From Candidatus Mediterraneibacter excrementigallinarum (GTDB lineage: Bacteria > Bacillota > Clostridia > Lachnospirales > Lachnospiraceae), in the NCBI GenBank assembly GCA_019120075.1, contig DWVT01000043.1:1-36203 (forward strand): DNA of 36,203 nt, read 5' to 3'. Positions within the stretch are counted from its first letter, which is position 1. Every line of letters begins with the position of its first letter. Made by a program: the position numbers and the translations under genes. The notes beneath the pieces were generated by a model. That model did not search any database, was not told the DNA's origin, and saw only the letters and a list, made by a program, of their open reading frames with translations. This document shows positions 15,573 through 25,600 of this stretch, in pieces.

Positions 15573-16723
15573 CCCTGATCCACCTCCTGTACCGTGTTGA
15601 TCACATCCCGAAGGATCTGCTTCTCCTCCTCATCCGCATCCTTTAAAAATGAACAGCAGAGTTCAAAAGGATCCAGCTCTTTTTCAGAGATCATTTTTTT
15701 CCCGTACTCCGCCTTTCTCTGGTTCTCTCTCCGTATCTCCAGCAGATACGGGAAAGCCCTGCGGATCCGTTCCTGCATATCAAGGATGTCCAGATCTGCC
15801 CGGTCCGTCAGAATCACCGTCACATAATCCTGACATGCCTGACGGAGCACTTCCTCCAGTTCTCCCTGTATCACCCGCACCTGTCTAAGCGGTTTCAGCG
15901 GGAGCACAGTCGTCTTCACATCTCCTTTTTCGCCCATTTCCACCATGATGATCCCTTTCTGCTGTCCGGCCTCGCTGACAGAGCAGGCGAGAGGTGTTCC
16001 GCAGTAGCGTATGAATTCACTTCCCACTTTCATCGGCTTGTGGATATGTCCAAGAGCGGCATAATCAAACTGCCCAAGGATATCCGCCGATACTGCATCG
16101 ATGTTTCCAACGGTCCGGATCTCGGAATCCATGCGCTCTATCTCATCCGCGTCCTTGCCCGACGGGAGATAAAACTGATGACTTACCAGAACGTTTCTCT
16201 CTGTTTCCCTTATCTCCTCCCGTCCGATCAGCCGGCGCAGCGTCTCATCATAGGACAGATTATTTCCCTTTTCGTCTGTCCCAACGATCTGCTTGACCAT
16301 GGATGGCCTGACAAATGGCAGCAGATAGAAATTCACATTCCCGTATGCATCTGTCAGCGTCACTTTTTCAATGAACTCTTCCCCGCTGCCGGGAGGCATT
16401 CCGATCATATGCACATTCTGCCGGGAGAGCACGCTGCGGAAACAGTTGACTCTGGGACCGCTGTCATGATTTCCACTGATCAGCATCACAGAAGTTTCAG
16501 GCAGGTTCTCAGACAGTCCTGCGATAAAATGATCAAAGACTTCCACTGCCTCCGCGGACGGGACCGCCTTGTCATAGAGGTCGCCCGCCACAACGACCGC
16601 GTCAGGCCGTTCCCGGACTGCAAGTTCTATAATCTGGCGCAGGATATATTCCTGATCTTCTCTGAGATCTCGATTGATAAGCTTCAGACCGATATGAAGA
16701 TCTGAAAGATGAAAAAACTTCAT
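15569..16723 (-). CDS. sbcD: Exonuclease SbcCD subunit D (Mre11-like nuclease)
   Basis: This 384-residue calcineurin-like metallophosphoesterase nuclease shows the ordered motifs LSDLHIGL (Asp, His), VVAGDLYDK (Asp), ISGNHDSG (Asn, His), LVSHQFYLP (His) and AALGHIHKP (His-x-His), which bind two Mn ions. The C-terminal capping domain follows. The start at 16723 (MKFFHLSD) is the family start and has AGGAGG about 7 bases before it. An in-frame ATG 42 bases upstream lacks a site. It is the first gene of the sbcDC operon, about 70 bases after the TraX-family gene. Confidence 0.95.
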   Translation of the reverse strand: MKFFHLSDLHIGLKLINRDLREDQEYILRQIIELAVRERPDAVVVAGDLYDKAVPSAEAVEVFDHFIAGLSENLPETSVMLISGNHDSGPRVNCFRSVLSRQNVHMIGMPPGSGEEFIEKVTLTDAYGNVNFYLLPFVRPSMVKQIVGTDEKGNNLSYDETLRRLIGREEIRETERNVLVSHQFYLPSGKDADEIERMDSEIRTVGNIDAVSADILGQFDYAALGHIHKPMKVGSEFIRYCGTPLACSVSEAGQQKGIIMVEMGEKGDVKTTVLPLKPLRQVRVIQGELEEVLRQACQDYVTVILTDRADLDILDMQERIRRAFPYLLEIRRENQRKAEYGKKMISEKELDPFELCCSFLKDADEEEKQILRDVINTVQEVDQG

Positions 16724-16793
16724 TCTGGGATCCTCCTTTTCTGGATCGTATCCTTTTTCCCACATTCTCAGTATAATATAAAAGTTCTCCTTT

Positions 16794-17531
16794 TTAACAG
16801 ACGAGCCGTATGATCCCCAGGATCAGCAGATGCACCGGATAAAACAGATAAAAGAACCATTTAAAAAAGGTTCTGCCCTTCTCTGCTCTTTTCCCGTTAT
16901 ACAGATACACAACTGCGATACCTGCCAGCAGTATTCCGCAACAGGAAAGAAACGCATAAATGAGACTGTAAAGAAATGCTCCCGGAGAGGCTGCCGGATA
17001 AAAATTCATCAGAGCAAACACGCCTGCACCGATGAGAAAGGATTTCTTTGTCCTTCTCTCATCGCCTCTGCTCCACGCAAACAGGAGAGTAAACATCGGA
17101 GCCAGAATGGCCCAGTCCGAGATCATAGACAGAAGGAAAAGGAAAAGATAGAGTGAAAGCTTCAGCCCTTCCTCCTGTACATGCTCCCGCACAGCCAGAA
17201 CACCGAAACAGAGCAGCAGAGTAAATATCATATTCATCCCGCAGAAGGAAATGCCCTCCACATCATTGTATGCCTCTGAGAAAGCAAGGCAGAACGGCAC
17301 CTCCGAGATCAGAGCAAAAACCGCCAGCCTGGCAGCATAACGTTTCTTCGACCGGGTATAATGATACCCCTCTACAAGAAACCAGCACATCACCGGAGCT
17401 GTAAAATATCCGATGTCCAGCAGGATCGTAAAAACAAGTGTTCCGGGCTCAAGAAAAATATTCGCGATATGATTCAGGAGCATGGTCATCATGGCAATAT
17501 ATTTGATCTCGTCCCGGTTCAGTGTTTTCAT
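16794..17531 (-). CDS. TraX-family membrane protein
   Basis: This 245-residue polytopic membrane protein of the TraX family starts NRDEIKYIAMMTMLLNHIAN, with about eight membrane segments, FLVEGYHYTRSKKRYAARL, and the C-terminal FFYLFYPVHLLILGIIRL. TraX of F plasmids N-acetylates pilin. Chromosomal Firmicute homologues, usually without any conjugation genes as here, are thought to be acyltransferase-like, with unknown targets. The start at 17531 (MKTLNRDE) is preferred because the family starts there and AAGGA lies just upstream, 13 bases after the MATE stop. An ATG at 17567 would overlap the MATE gene. Confidence 0.8.
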   Translation of the reverse strand: MKTLNRDEIKYIAMMTMLLNHIANIFLEPGTLVFTILLDIGYFTAPVMCWFLVEGYHYTRSKKRYAARLAVFALISEVPFCLAFSEAYNDVEGISFCGMNMIFTLLLCFGVLAVREHVQEEGLKLSLYLFLFLLSMISDWAILAPMFTLLFAWSRGDERRTKKSFLIGAGVFALMNFYPAASPGAFLYSLIYAFLSCCGILLAGIAVVYLYNGKRAEKGRTFFKWFFYLFYPVHLLILGIIRLVC

Positions 17532-17544
17532 CTTATCCTTAAAT

Positions 17545-18930
17545 TCACTTCCCGACACCTCTTTCATCCTCCATCCTTGGACTGAACCTGAAAAAAACAT
17601 AAAAGGAAAGGATCACGGTCAGCATATCCGCTGTCACCTGGGACCATACGATCCCATACATTCCGAAGATCCCGTTTAAAATAAACAACATTGGGATATT
17701 GAACACCAGCCATCTCGTCACCCCCAGGAAAAGCGAGATTTTTCCTTTTCCAAACGCCTGAAACAGATAGACCGTAAAAAAGCTCAGGAACATGAGTGGT
17801 GTCGCGAGTACCCGGATTCTCAGAAACCGGGACGCCATTGCAATAGTCTGCGCATCCGAAATAAAGATCCTGACAAACTGTCCCGCGAAGATCTCGTAAA
17901 GCAGGATACTCACCAGAGCAATGACGATCCCCACTCCTCTTGCAAGCCGGATCGTATCATCCATTCTCTTTTTGTTCCCTGCACCGTAATTATATGCTAC
18001 CAGCGGAAGCATTCCCTGACAGATCCCAATCCCCACATTCAGCGGGAACCGCTCTACCTTGAGTACAATCCCGATGGCGGCCAGAGCTAGATCGTGGTAG
18101 GAAACCATCAGTTTATCGATCACCACATAATCCAGGTCAAACAAAAATGTAGCGACAGCCGAAGGGATCCCGACTGCAAAGACCGCCGCCATACTTTCTC
18201 GTTCCGCGAGACCCGTTTTCGGGCTGAATGTGATCACGGACGCCCGTCCCAAACGTATCAGAACTGCCAGGAAGAAAAGGCAGGCGATACAGTTTGAGAG
18301 TGCTGTGGCAGCTCCTGCTCCCAGCACCTCGTATCCGTCCGGCAGCAGGACAAACATGAACAGCGGATCCAGAGCAATATTCAGGATTCCTCCCAGAATG
18401 ATGCCTGCCCCTGCCTCCTTTGATTTTCCTATGCTGCGGATCAGGTTTGACAGCACATTGGAAAGGACCGTGGGGATTCCTCCGAAAACGATCACGCAGA
18501 ATGCATACTGTCTTGCATATTCATATGTATTTTCTCCCGCTCCAAGCATTTCCAGAATGGGATCCATAAAAAGCCCCATACCCACGGCAAATACCGCTGC
18601 GATCAGGATTCCGAGATAAAGAGAGAAAACGCTCACCTTTCTCGCCTCATCTCTTCTCTCCTGTCCAAGAAGTCTTGAAATCAGGGCGCCTCCTCCGATT
18701 CCCGCAAGTCCTGCCAGGCAGAGTGTGATGTTGAACACCGGAAGGATCAGGGACGTTGCCGCCACCATATAAGGATTGTCCGTCTGTCCCACATAAAACG
18801 TATCTGCCATATTGTAGATCAGCACGATCAACTGGCTGATCACCGCCGGGACAACCATTACCCGGAGTGCTTTAGGAACAGGGAACTCCCGGAACACCTG
18901 CTCCTGATCAGTTTTCACTTTCTCTCTCAT
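17545..18930 (-). CDS. MATE-family efflux transporter
   Basis: This 461-residue multidrug and toxin extrusion transporter has about 12 membrane segments in two halves, driven by Na+ or H+. Family signatures include VIVLIYNMADTFYVGQ-like segment 1 (QLIVLIYNMADTFYVGQTD), GIGGGALISRLLGQERRDEA, and the second-half counterpart QGMLPLVAYNYGAGNKKR. The substrate is unknown; natural roles include export of cationic toxins and metabolites. It begins 21 bases after the MFS gene stop and ends 13 bases before the TraX gene, so the three form one transcription unit. No regulator is linked. Confidence 0.92.
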   Translation of the reverse strand: MREKVKTDQEQVFREFPVPKALRVMVVPAVISQLIVLIYNMADTFYVGQTDNPYMVAATSLILPVFNITLCLAGLAGIGGGALISRLLGQERRDEARKVSVFSLYLGILIAAVFAVGMGLFMDPILEMLGAGENTYEYARQYAFCVIVFGGIPTVLSNVLSNLIRSIGKSKEAGAGIILGGILNIALDPLFMFVLLPDGYEVLGAGAATALSNCIACLFFLAVLIRLGRASVITFSPKTGLAERESMAAVFAVGIPSAVATFLFDLDYVVIDKLMVSYHDLALAAIGIVLKVERFPLNVGIGICQGMLPLVAYNYGAGNKKRMDDTIRLARGVGIVIALVSILLYEIFAGQFVRIFISDAQTIAMASRFLRIRVLATPLMFLSFFTVYLFQAFGKGKISLFLGVTRWLVFNIPMLFILNGIFGMYGIVWSQVTADMLTVILSFYVFFRFSPRMEDERGVGK

Positions 18931-18951
18931 CTCTCAACCATCTCTTTATCT

Positions 18952-20118
18952 TTATTCTGTATCATTTTGTCCGTTTCTCATTCTCGTTGTCACAAGCCGC
19001 ACCGCGGCAGCCAGCGGCATGGTCACCATCAGCACCGGATAGAACAGCCTGATATCGAGTCCTCCGTACAGCGCCCCGCCGATCATGGGTCCCAGCGTCA
19101 TTCCCAGATCAAGTCCGATATAATACGTGCTGTTAGCGAGTCCTCTCTTTTCTTTTCCTGCCAGCAGGATAGCCGTGGACTGGCACACAGAACTCATGAT
19201 TCCATATCCTCCCGCAAGAAAAGCCGCGGCAAGGAACATCATCACATTATTCCGCATCACAGCGAGCAGCAGGATCGCGATCAGTTCGCAGACACAACTT
19301 GCCCCGAGGAACACGCCAAAGGGCAGTTTGTCAAACAGATTTCTCAGAGTCAGCCTCAGTATGATCAGGACTACAGCATAGAATGGGAAAAACATACTTA
19401 CGGTTACAGTAAGTTTCCTCACTTCTGTATAAGTCACAAGAAAAGACTGTGTTGCACAGTACGGAATGGCAAAAAGCATAATGATAAAAGAAATCGGGAT
19501 GACCCTTACATCGATCAGTTCAAAATGTTTTTTCTCTTCTGTCAGAGTTTCTTCCGGTTCCCCTTTATCTCCGATAAACTGAATCACGATCATGATCGCA
19601 GCTGAGAAGACCAGAGCAATGACAAAGGCGGTCCTGTATCCAAATCTCTGATAGACGCTGACCCCAATGGCAGGTGCCAGAGCCATTCCCAGTGCATTCA
19701 TGGTTCCGTATACGCCCATGCCTGATCCCACTTTTTCTTTCGGAAGCATATTGGACATCCAGGTGGACATGCACACAGAACAGCACGCAAATCCAAACCC
19801 GTTTATGATCCGCGAGATCACAAGGACTGCTTCATTCGGCGCAAAAACATATCCCACACAGGCAGCCGTCATGAACACTCCGCCGATAAAAGACACCTTA
19901 TATTTGCTGAGCCTGTCAGCCAGATTTCCAGCCAGCGGCCTGCAGAACAGAGAGACCAGATTCATCAGGCCGCCCACAAAGCCCATCACTGCCGCCGTCG
20001 CGCCGATGTTCTCCGCAAATCCTGTGATCAAAGGTGTTACCAGCATGGGACTTGACATGTAAAAAAAAGTGGCCGTAAGGACCAGCATGATATCTTTCGG
20101 ATACATTTTCTGCCGCAT
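18952..20118 (-). CDS. Major facilitator superfamily transporter
   Basis: This 388-residue, 12-segment MFS transporter of the drug/metabolite efflux type has motif A between segments 2 and 3 as AGNLADRLSKYKVSFIGG. Other markers are SPMLVTPLITGFAENIG in segment 1 and GMGVYGTMNALGMALAPAIG, a motif-C-like Gly-rich segment 5 typical of antiporters. The start at 20118 (MRQKMYPKD) has AAGAAGG about 7 bases upstream; a TTG at 20139 in frame is less likely. It is the first gene of the MFS-MATE-TraX unit. The 5' region holds a tandem TTTTATACG repeat and a short CCGGG/CCCGG hairpin. Confidence 0.88.
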   Translation of the reverse strand: MRQKMYPKDIMLVLTATFFYMSSPMLVTPLITGFAENIGATAAVMGFVGGLMNLVSLFCRPLAGNLADRLSKYKVSFIGGVFMTAACVGYVFAPNEAVLVISRIINGFGFACCSVCMSTWMSNMLPKEKVGSGMGVYGTMNALGMALAPAIGVSVYQRFGYRTAFVIALVFSAAIMIVIQFIGDKGEPEETLTEEKKHFELIDVRVIPISFIIMLFAIPYCATQSFLVTYTEVRKLTVTVSMFFPFYAVVLIILRLTLRNLFDKLPFGVFLGASCVCELIAILLLAVMRNNVMMFLAAAFLAGGYGIMSSVCQSTAILLAGKEKRGLANSTYYIGLDLGMTLGPMIGGALYGGLDIRLFYPVLMVTMPLAAAVRLVTTRMRNGQNDTE

Positions 20119-20208
20119 CTTATCGCCTTCTTTCTGCAAGACTTACTGATCAGCCGGGATACTTCCCCCGGATTTCCCGTGTATATTAAAATATTCTCCT
20201 GCTTTCTT

Positions 20209-20236
20209 TTTTATACGTTTTTATCAATTTTATACG
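20209..20236. promoter_or_regulatory. Direct repeat TTTTATACG x2, possible regulator site
   Basis: TTTTATACG occurs at 20209-20217 and again at 20228-20236 (19 bases start to start, near two helical turns) in the leader region of the MFS gene. It could be a tandem operator or simply AT-rich promoter sequence. Confidence 0.35.
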
Positions 20237-20318
20237 CTTTTACCGACTGACCGGACAATTACCATCATATACCTTTCCTTTTCCAAATACAAGAGAATGT
20301 GGCCTTCAAAACTTATGC

Positions 20319-20356
20319 GCAAAAACCTCTGCACAGTTTCTCGCCATGCAGAGGTT
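20319..20356 (-). terminator. Intrinsic terminator of the ABC exporter operon
   Basis: On the minus strand a perfect 10-bp stem (AACCTCTGCA/TGCAGAGGTT; 20356-20347 with 20333-20324) ends in a T5 run. It lies about 50 bases after the permease stop codon. Confidence 0.88.
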
Positions 20357-20403
20357 CCGCCCGGAGATTTTTCTCCGATATTTTCTGTTTTTCCCTGATA
20401 TTC

Positions 20404-21687
20404 TTATCTCTCCCGTATCTTCTTCAGAGCTGTCGTAAACTTGATCGGATTTCCGTACATCAGCGTTCCAAAGCGGAAAATCTTTGCTGCAAGGACTCCT
20501 GCTCCAGCGCAGAATGCAGCGAGCAGTACTCCCGACACAATGACTTCCCACATTTCCACACTTCCCATGGCAACACGGATCAGCATTCCATTGCTGGAAG
20601 TAAATGGAATAAAGGACGCTGCCCGGACAAGTAGTCCGTTGCTGTCATTGAGTCCGAAGATCGCGATAAAGAATGAAATGATATAAAGCATGAGAACCGG
20701 CGCAGACGCCTTGCTTATATCCTCTGTCTTCGACACCAGGGCCCCAAGCATCCCGAAGCAGAATGCGTAGAGAAGATACCCCATCATGCCAAACACGGCA
20801 AATGTCGCCCAAACCGGGACCGGAATATCAAATACATTGTCCAGGAGACCTCCCCAGCTGTCCCGGAAGATCTGATAAGCCCCCACGGCGCTTCCAAGGA
20901 TCAGAGCGCACTGTATCAACCCTGAGATTGCCCCGGCAAGGACCTTTCCAAAAATCAGGCTGCTGCTGTCAACGCTTGTGACCAGGATTTCGATCGCCCG
21001 GTTGCTCTTCTCCGAGGTGACCGAGGTGGCGATCATCTGTCCATAGAAGATCAGCAGGAAATACAGGACCATGATGAGCATGTAAGTATATGCGTAGCTT
21101 CCCGCACTGTCCTTTCCCAGTACCCGGGTCTCACTCTCCGGCTGTGTCTGATAAAGCGCCTCGATTTCTGCCGGATCCAGCCCTTTCTCTTCCAGCACCT
21201 GAGACCGATATGTCGCGGCAGCGGCCTCTGAGAATGTTTCCTGAACTGTGTCATATGTGGAACGATCCTCCACCACATAGGTATAATGCAGGAGATCTTC
21301 CACGATAAAACCGGCTTCCGCCTCCCCGCTGTTTACCATTTCCTCCACTTCGTTTTCACTGCCGCACATGATCCAGGAAATATTCTGTCCCATAGATGAG
21401 GCAAAGGCAGATGGGTCCTCAATACTTCCGTTTATGTCATACAGTGCGTATCGTTCCTGCTCTCCCGTATCCTGCGGGATCTTATCTTCCTGTCCGGGCT
21501 GTTCTTCCGCAAGTTCAACGGTCTGCCCGGCATTTTTCTCTGTCTTGCCGCCGGATCCGAAGATCAGGCCCGGAACCGCGATGATCCCCACTGCCAGGAC
21601 CATGAGTACAATGGTAGTCAACAGAAAACTTTTATTTTTGAAATAATTCCCCAGTTCAAATTTCAGCACGATCAAAAACTGTCTCAT
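20404..21687 (-). CDS. ABC exporter permease, NatB/YhaP-like
   Basis: This 427-residue ABC-2 type permease has one N-terminal membrane segment (FKNKSFLLTTIVLMVLAVGII), a large extracytoplasmic domain (about residues 35-190), and then five or six C-terminal segments, including ALILGSAVGAYQI and YLLYAFCFGMLGALVSKTEDISKA. This layout is that of NatB (Na+ efflux) and YhaP. The start codon overlaps the ATPase stop by 4 bases, and it is followed by a strong terminator. Likely exported substrates are Na+ or amphiphilic/lipid-like or peptide toxins; the sequence cannot separate these. Confidence 0.88.
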   Translation of the reverse strand: MRQFLIVLKFELGNYFKNKSFLLTTIVLMVLAVGIIAVPGLIFGSGGKTEKNAGQTVELAEEQPGQEDKIPQDTGEQERYALYDINGSIEDPSAFASSMGQNISWIMCGSENEVEEMVNSGEAEAGFIVEDLLHYTYVVEDRSTYDTVQETFSEAAAATYRSQVLEEKGLDPAEIEALYQTQPESETRVLGKDSAGSYAYTYMLIMVLYFLLIFYGQMIATSVTSEKSNRAIEILVTSVDSSSLIFGKVLAGAISGLIQCALILGSAVGAYQIFRDSWGGLLDNVFDIPVPVWATFAVFGMMGYLLYAFCFGMLGALVSKTEDISKASAPVLMLYIISFFIAIFGLNDSNGLLVRAASFIPFTSSNGMLIRVAMGSVEMWEVIVSGVLLAAFCAGAGVLAAKIFRFGTLMYGNPIKFTTALKKIRER

Positions 21688-22598
21688 GACTGATCACCTG
21701 CCTTCTCCACAAAAATCTCGGTCAGCGATGGCTCGTAATTTCCGAACTCTTCCGGGACCAGTTCTCTCTCCAGAAATTCTCTGAGGAGAAGCTCCCTGGT
21801 ACATCCTGCTTTCATCTCAACGATGACCTGCTCTTTCCGTCTTCCGACAACCCGGATCAGGTCTCCCATATAATCTGTCAGTACCTGTCCCGGATCCTGA
21901 TATCCGTATCCCATTCCGATGATCAGTCTGTTTTTTCCATACGCTCTCTTGATCTGGCTGAGCGCTCCCGACAACACGATTTCTCCCCGGTTAATGAGTA
22001 CGATATCCTCACAGAATTCCTCCACATAGCTCATCTGATGACTTGAAAATATCACAAGCTTCCCCGCCTCGATCTGTTCTTGGATCACATCTTTCAGTAT
22101 CTGGGAATTGACCGGATCCAGACCGCTGAACGGCTCGTCCAGGATCACAAGATCCGGATCGCAGACCAGCGTCTGTGCCAGCTGAACCTTCTGCTGATTT
22201 CCTTTGGACAGCGTTTCCAGCCTGTTCTGTGCATACTCTTCCACCCCCAGCCTCTTCAGCCAGCGCATGGTCTGCTGTTTTGCATCAGCCCGGCTGCTCC
22301 CGCGGAGCTGTGCCAGATACATAAGCTGTTCCTCTACCCCCTTCTTCGGATAGAGTCCCCTCTCTTCCGGAAGATAACCGATCCGGAACTGCTTCGGATG
22401 AAAAGGTCTCCTATCTACTGTGATCGTCCCGGAATTGGCATGAAAGACATCCATCAGAATACGGATGGTCGTCGTTTTTCCCGCTCCGTTTCGCCCGAGA
22501 AGCCCCAGTGCTTTACCGCTCTCTATGGAAAAAGAAATTCCGTGGAGCACTTCTTTATCGCCAAAACTTTTTCTTAAGTCTTTCACTTCCAGTTTCAT
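21684..22598 (-). CDS. ABC exporter ATP-binding protein, NatA/YhaQ-like
   Basis: This 304-residue ATPase has Walker A GRNGAGKTT (about residues 36-44), a signature variant LSKGNQQKVQLAQTL in place of LSGGQ, Walker B LVILDEPFSGLDP, the switch His in IFSSHQMSYVEE, and a C-terminal extension ending SLTEIFVEKAG that is typical of the NatA/YhaQ/CcmA-like group. The LSKGN variant is normal in this group. It powers the permease encoded next in the operon. The start is preceded by a Shine-Dalgarno-like AAAGGAG, and a perfect 10-bp palindrome lies 31 bases upstream. Confidence 0.9.
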   Translation of the reverse strand: MKLEVKDLRKSFGDKEVLHGISFSIESGKALGLLGRNGAGKTTTIRILMDVFHANSGTITVDRRPFHPKQFRIGYLPEERGLYPKKGVEEQLMYLAQLRGSSRADAKQQTMRWLKRLGVEEYAQNRLETLSKGNQQKVQLAQTLVCDPDLVILDEPFSGLDPVNSQILKDVIQEQIEAGKLVIFSSHQMSYVEEFCEDIVLINRGEIVLSGALSQIKRAYGKNRLIIGMGYGYQDPGQVLTDYMGDLIRVVGRRKEQVIVEMKAGCTRELLLREFLERELVPEEFGNYEPSLTEIFVEKAGDQS

Positions 22599-22628
22599 AA
22601 ACTTTTCTCACTCCTTTGCCCTCATGAT

Positions 22629-22654
22629 TACAATGAGATTTCTTTCTCATTGTA
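22629..22654. promoter_or_regulatory. Perfect palindrome upstream of the ABC exporter
   Basis: TACAATGAGA (22629-22638) and TCTCATTGTA (22645-22654) form a perfect 10-bp inverted repeat with a 6-base spacer. On the minus strand it overlaps a possible -10 element (TACAAT). No T-run follows in either direction, so it is better read as an operator for a dimeric repressor than as a terminator. No regulator gene is next to it. Confidence 0.6.
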
Positions 22655-22684
22655 TTAATAGCCAGTCACAGTTTTTCTCTTTTA

Positions 22685-25600
22685 TTATACTTTTTCCGTA
22701 AAGCGGATCTCTTTCGGAACCAGCCCCGGTTCCACCTTTTCACTTATGTATGCATTAAGTTTCTCTAAATCCGGGGTCTCACTGCCCGTAATATCCGCGC
22801 ACAGCATGAGGCGGTGATCCGGTCCCCAGCAGGTATAAGCCTCTGCCTGATCGATACCGTCATAACTTTGGATGACTTCCTCCAGTTTTCCAAGATCCAG
22901 GAATTCCCGTCCGGTCAGATTTTCAACCATGATCGTACGCCCGCATCGCTCCAGAATATCCAGCGTTCCATCTGGAAGGATCCTTGCATGCAGTCCCGTC
23001 TGATAGAGAACTCCTGCTCCGTAGGGATTGGTGATCTTGTCCGACCATCCTTTCGTCGGACGGTCCATGATATACAGGGAACCCCATGCTCCATAAGGCT
23101 GTTTACGGCAGGTCTCGTCAAAAACATAGGCTTTGACAAGTGTGTTGCGTGAGACGTCATGGATGAGTTCGAATCCCGCAGCGTCATTGACCAGTCCTGC
23201 CTTCAGGATATAGTGTTTCGGGAAAAGATGTTCCGGCAGATGTTTCTTCAAACGGCGCACAGACGGTTCTGTAAGCATCGCTTCCAGAATAACATCCATA
23301 CATTCCATGAACACTTTGAGCTGCTGTTCATCAAACCGGTTTTTCCAGTATCTCAGTTCATAGAAGTAGAATCCTTCCGAGTTGGACATTACCTGCAGAT
23401 GGAACGGCAGGGAATCGAGCTGGATCGATTCTCTGTGCGCCGGAGCGCCGCCGATCTCTTCCAGGTTCAGGATATCCCCCTGGTACTGGAAAAACATTTC
23501 GTCCGCGTGAAGCGCGGAAATATGGCAGCGCATAGTCTCCATGATCTGGCGGGCAGATCTTCCCAGGAGCTGAGGCACTGTCTCATGCGGCACATTCGTA
23601 TACCGGAACAGATAGCTGATGAACAGCGGTCCGGCAAGTCTGGACCATCTGCTGTCAGTCCTTCCGCTGTGGATGCTTGTGCTTACAACATCTTTCTCAT
23701 TGCTGAAAATGCTGATGCAGTAATTATATGCAGTCAGGAACATAACGTTTTCGGAAACCCGGTTTCTTCGGCAGAACGCATTCAACTGGTTCGGACTGAT
23801 CGTAAACCTGCCTCTCAGCGATGCATTCTCCCCATGATCCAGATCGTGGAAGTCACGGAGCGTGAGGATACTCTTCCTGACCTTAAGGTCTTTCATCAGT
23901 TCACGATAGTAAGCGATATCCTGTTCCCGCTTTCCCTTTCCTTCCTGTGCTTTCTCATCCAGCACATACTCAAACAGCGTATAGTTTTCTTTTTCTACCT
24001 GTTTTCCCGCATAGAGATCATTCAGGTCTTCAAACAGGATCTTCAGCGTCATTCCGTCGCCCACGATATGAGCAATATCCAGGAACAGGTATTTCGCGCT
24101 GTCCGTCTGATAGATACCGGCGTGATAAAGTGGTTCATCCTTTTCATACATATATGGAACCAGAAGTCCCTTCCTTGTCTCTTCAAACTCTTTGTCAGTC
24201 TGACGGATGATCGGAATCTCCACTCTCTTTTCATCATGCCGGAAACTCTTATACACGCCCTCATCCAGCTGGATGATCGATTTTAATCCGGGATGAATGT
24301 CAAACAGATCCTCAACCGCTTTTTTCAGCCGTTCAAGATCGATACTGTCATCCAGACGGATCAGAGAAGGAAGATTCGCGGTCGTATTCCCTTTCATCAC
24401 ATAGGCAAAATAAATCTGAAGATTCGTCAACGGATAGACCGGCCGGACGGAGTAATCCACCTTTTCTTCGCCCTGCATCTTGTTGTAATACACTTCCAGC
24501 TTCTCGATCGAAGAGTTCGCCATCAGATCATCTAAAGTGACAGAAAAGTTCAGTCTGTCAGACAGCTCAGTCAGAAGGAGGACGCTCCCCATGGAATCCA
24601 GGCCCGCCCGGTAGAAATCTGTGTCTGTACCAAAATCCTTATGGCCGAGGATACCTGACACAATATCATAAAGTTTCTGCTGAAGCTCGGTTTTCGGCAT
24701 GACAAGTTTCTTCTTTTCTTCTTCCTGTGCCTTTTTCTGGCTGAAGTAATTGGAACGCTTGATCTTTCTCGAACTGGTCTTCTCGAACGGATCTCTGCGG
24801 ACGCGGAAGTTCAGGATTCTCTTAAAAGAGGGAAGTTTCTGATTGATCTCTGCGATGCTCTCTCCGACCGCTCCCTCGATGTCTGTGATACCGCACGCCT
24901 CCGCATACTTGAAGTTGGGATAGATCTCCGCTGTGATCACATCATTCTCTTCAAAGACAAGAATATCTTCCACGATCATCTCATCGGCGAACATATTCTC
25001 GATCTGTTCCGGCGCCACGTTCTCTCCGTTGCTCAGAATAATAAGATTTTTCTTACGCCCCGTGAGATAAAGGAAGTTTTCTTCATCCACATACCCGATA
25101 TCTCCTGTGCGGAGCCATCCGTCCTCTGTGATGGCCTCCGCGGTATTCTCCGGATCCTTGTAATAACCCATCATGACCGAAGGACTCTTGACCTGGATCT
25201 CTCCATCCACGATCCTCACCTCACAGCGGTCCACGATCCTTCCCACTGATGCGATCTTGTCCGGACGGTCCCAGGCAGCGCTGGAGATGACCGGAGAACA
25301 TTCGGACATTCCATATCCCTGCCCGATAAGGATCCCCAGATCCATATAGTTCCGTGCCAGCTCCGGGGTCAGATATCCCCCTCCGCAGGATACTCTGCGA
25401 AGACGGCTTCCGAACACTTCCTTCTTGATCTCATCCACACTCTTCTCCGGATTCTGTTTACGCAGGAGACTGAACCGGTTATACAGCGCTTTTGCCACCA
25501 TGGGCACAACACGAAATGCCGTAGGCTCAAAAAGCTGCAGATGGTCCGCCAGTCTGCTCATATCTCTGTTCAGGCAGAGGATGTTCCCGTAGCGCAGAGA

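Noticed and set aside
22629..22654. Palindrome read as a terminator of the NRPS-like gene
   Set aside because: There is no T-run on either strand after the stem; the position next to the exporter start favours an operator.
23159..24286. A 375-codon open frame on the plus strand
   Set aside because: It is antisense to the condensation domain of the NRPS-like gene, with shadow composition and no independent evidence.
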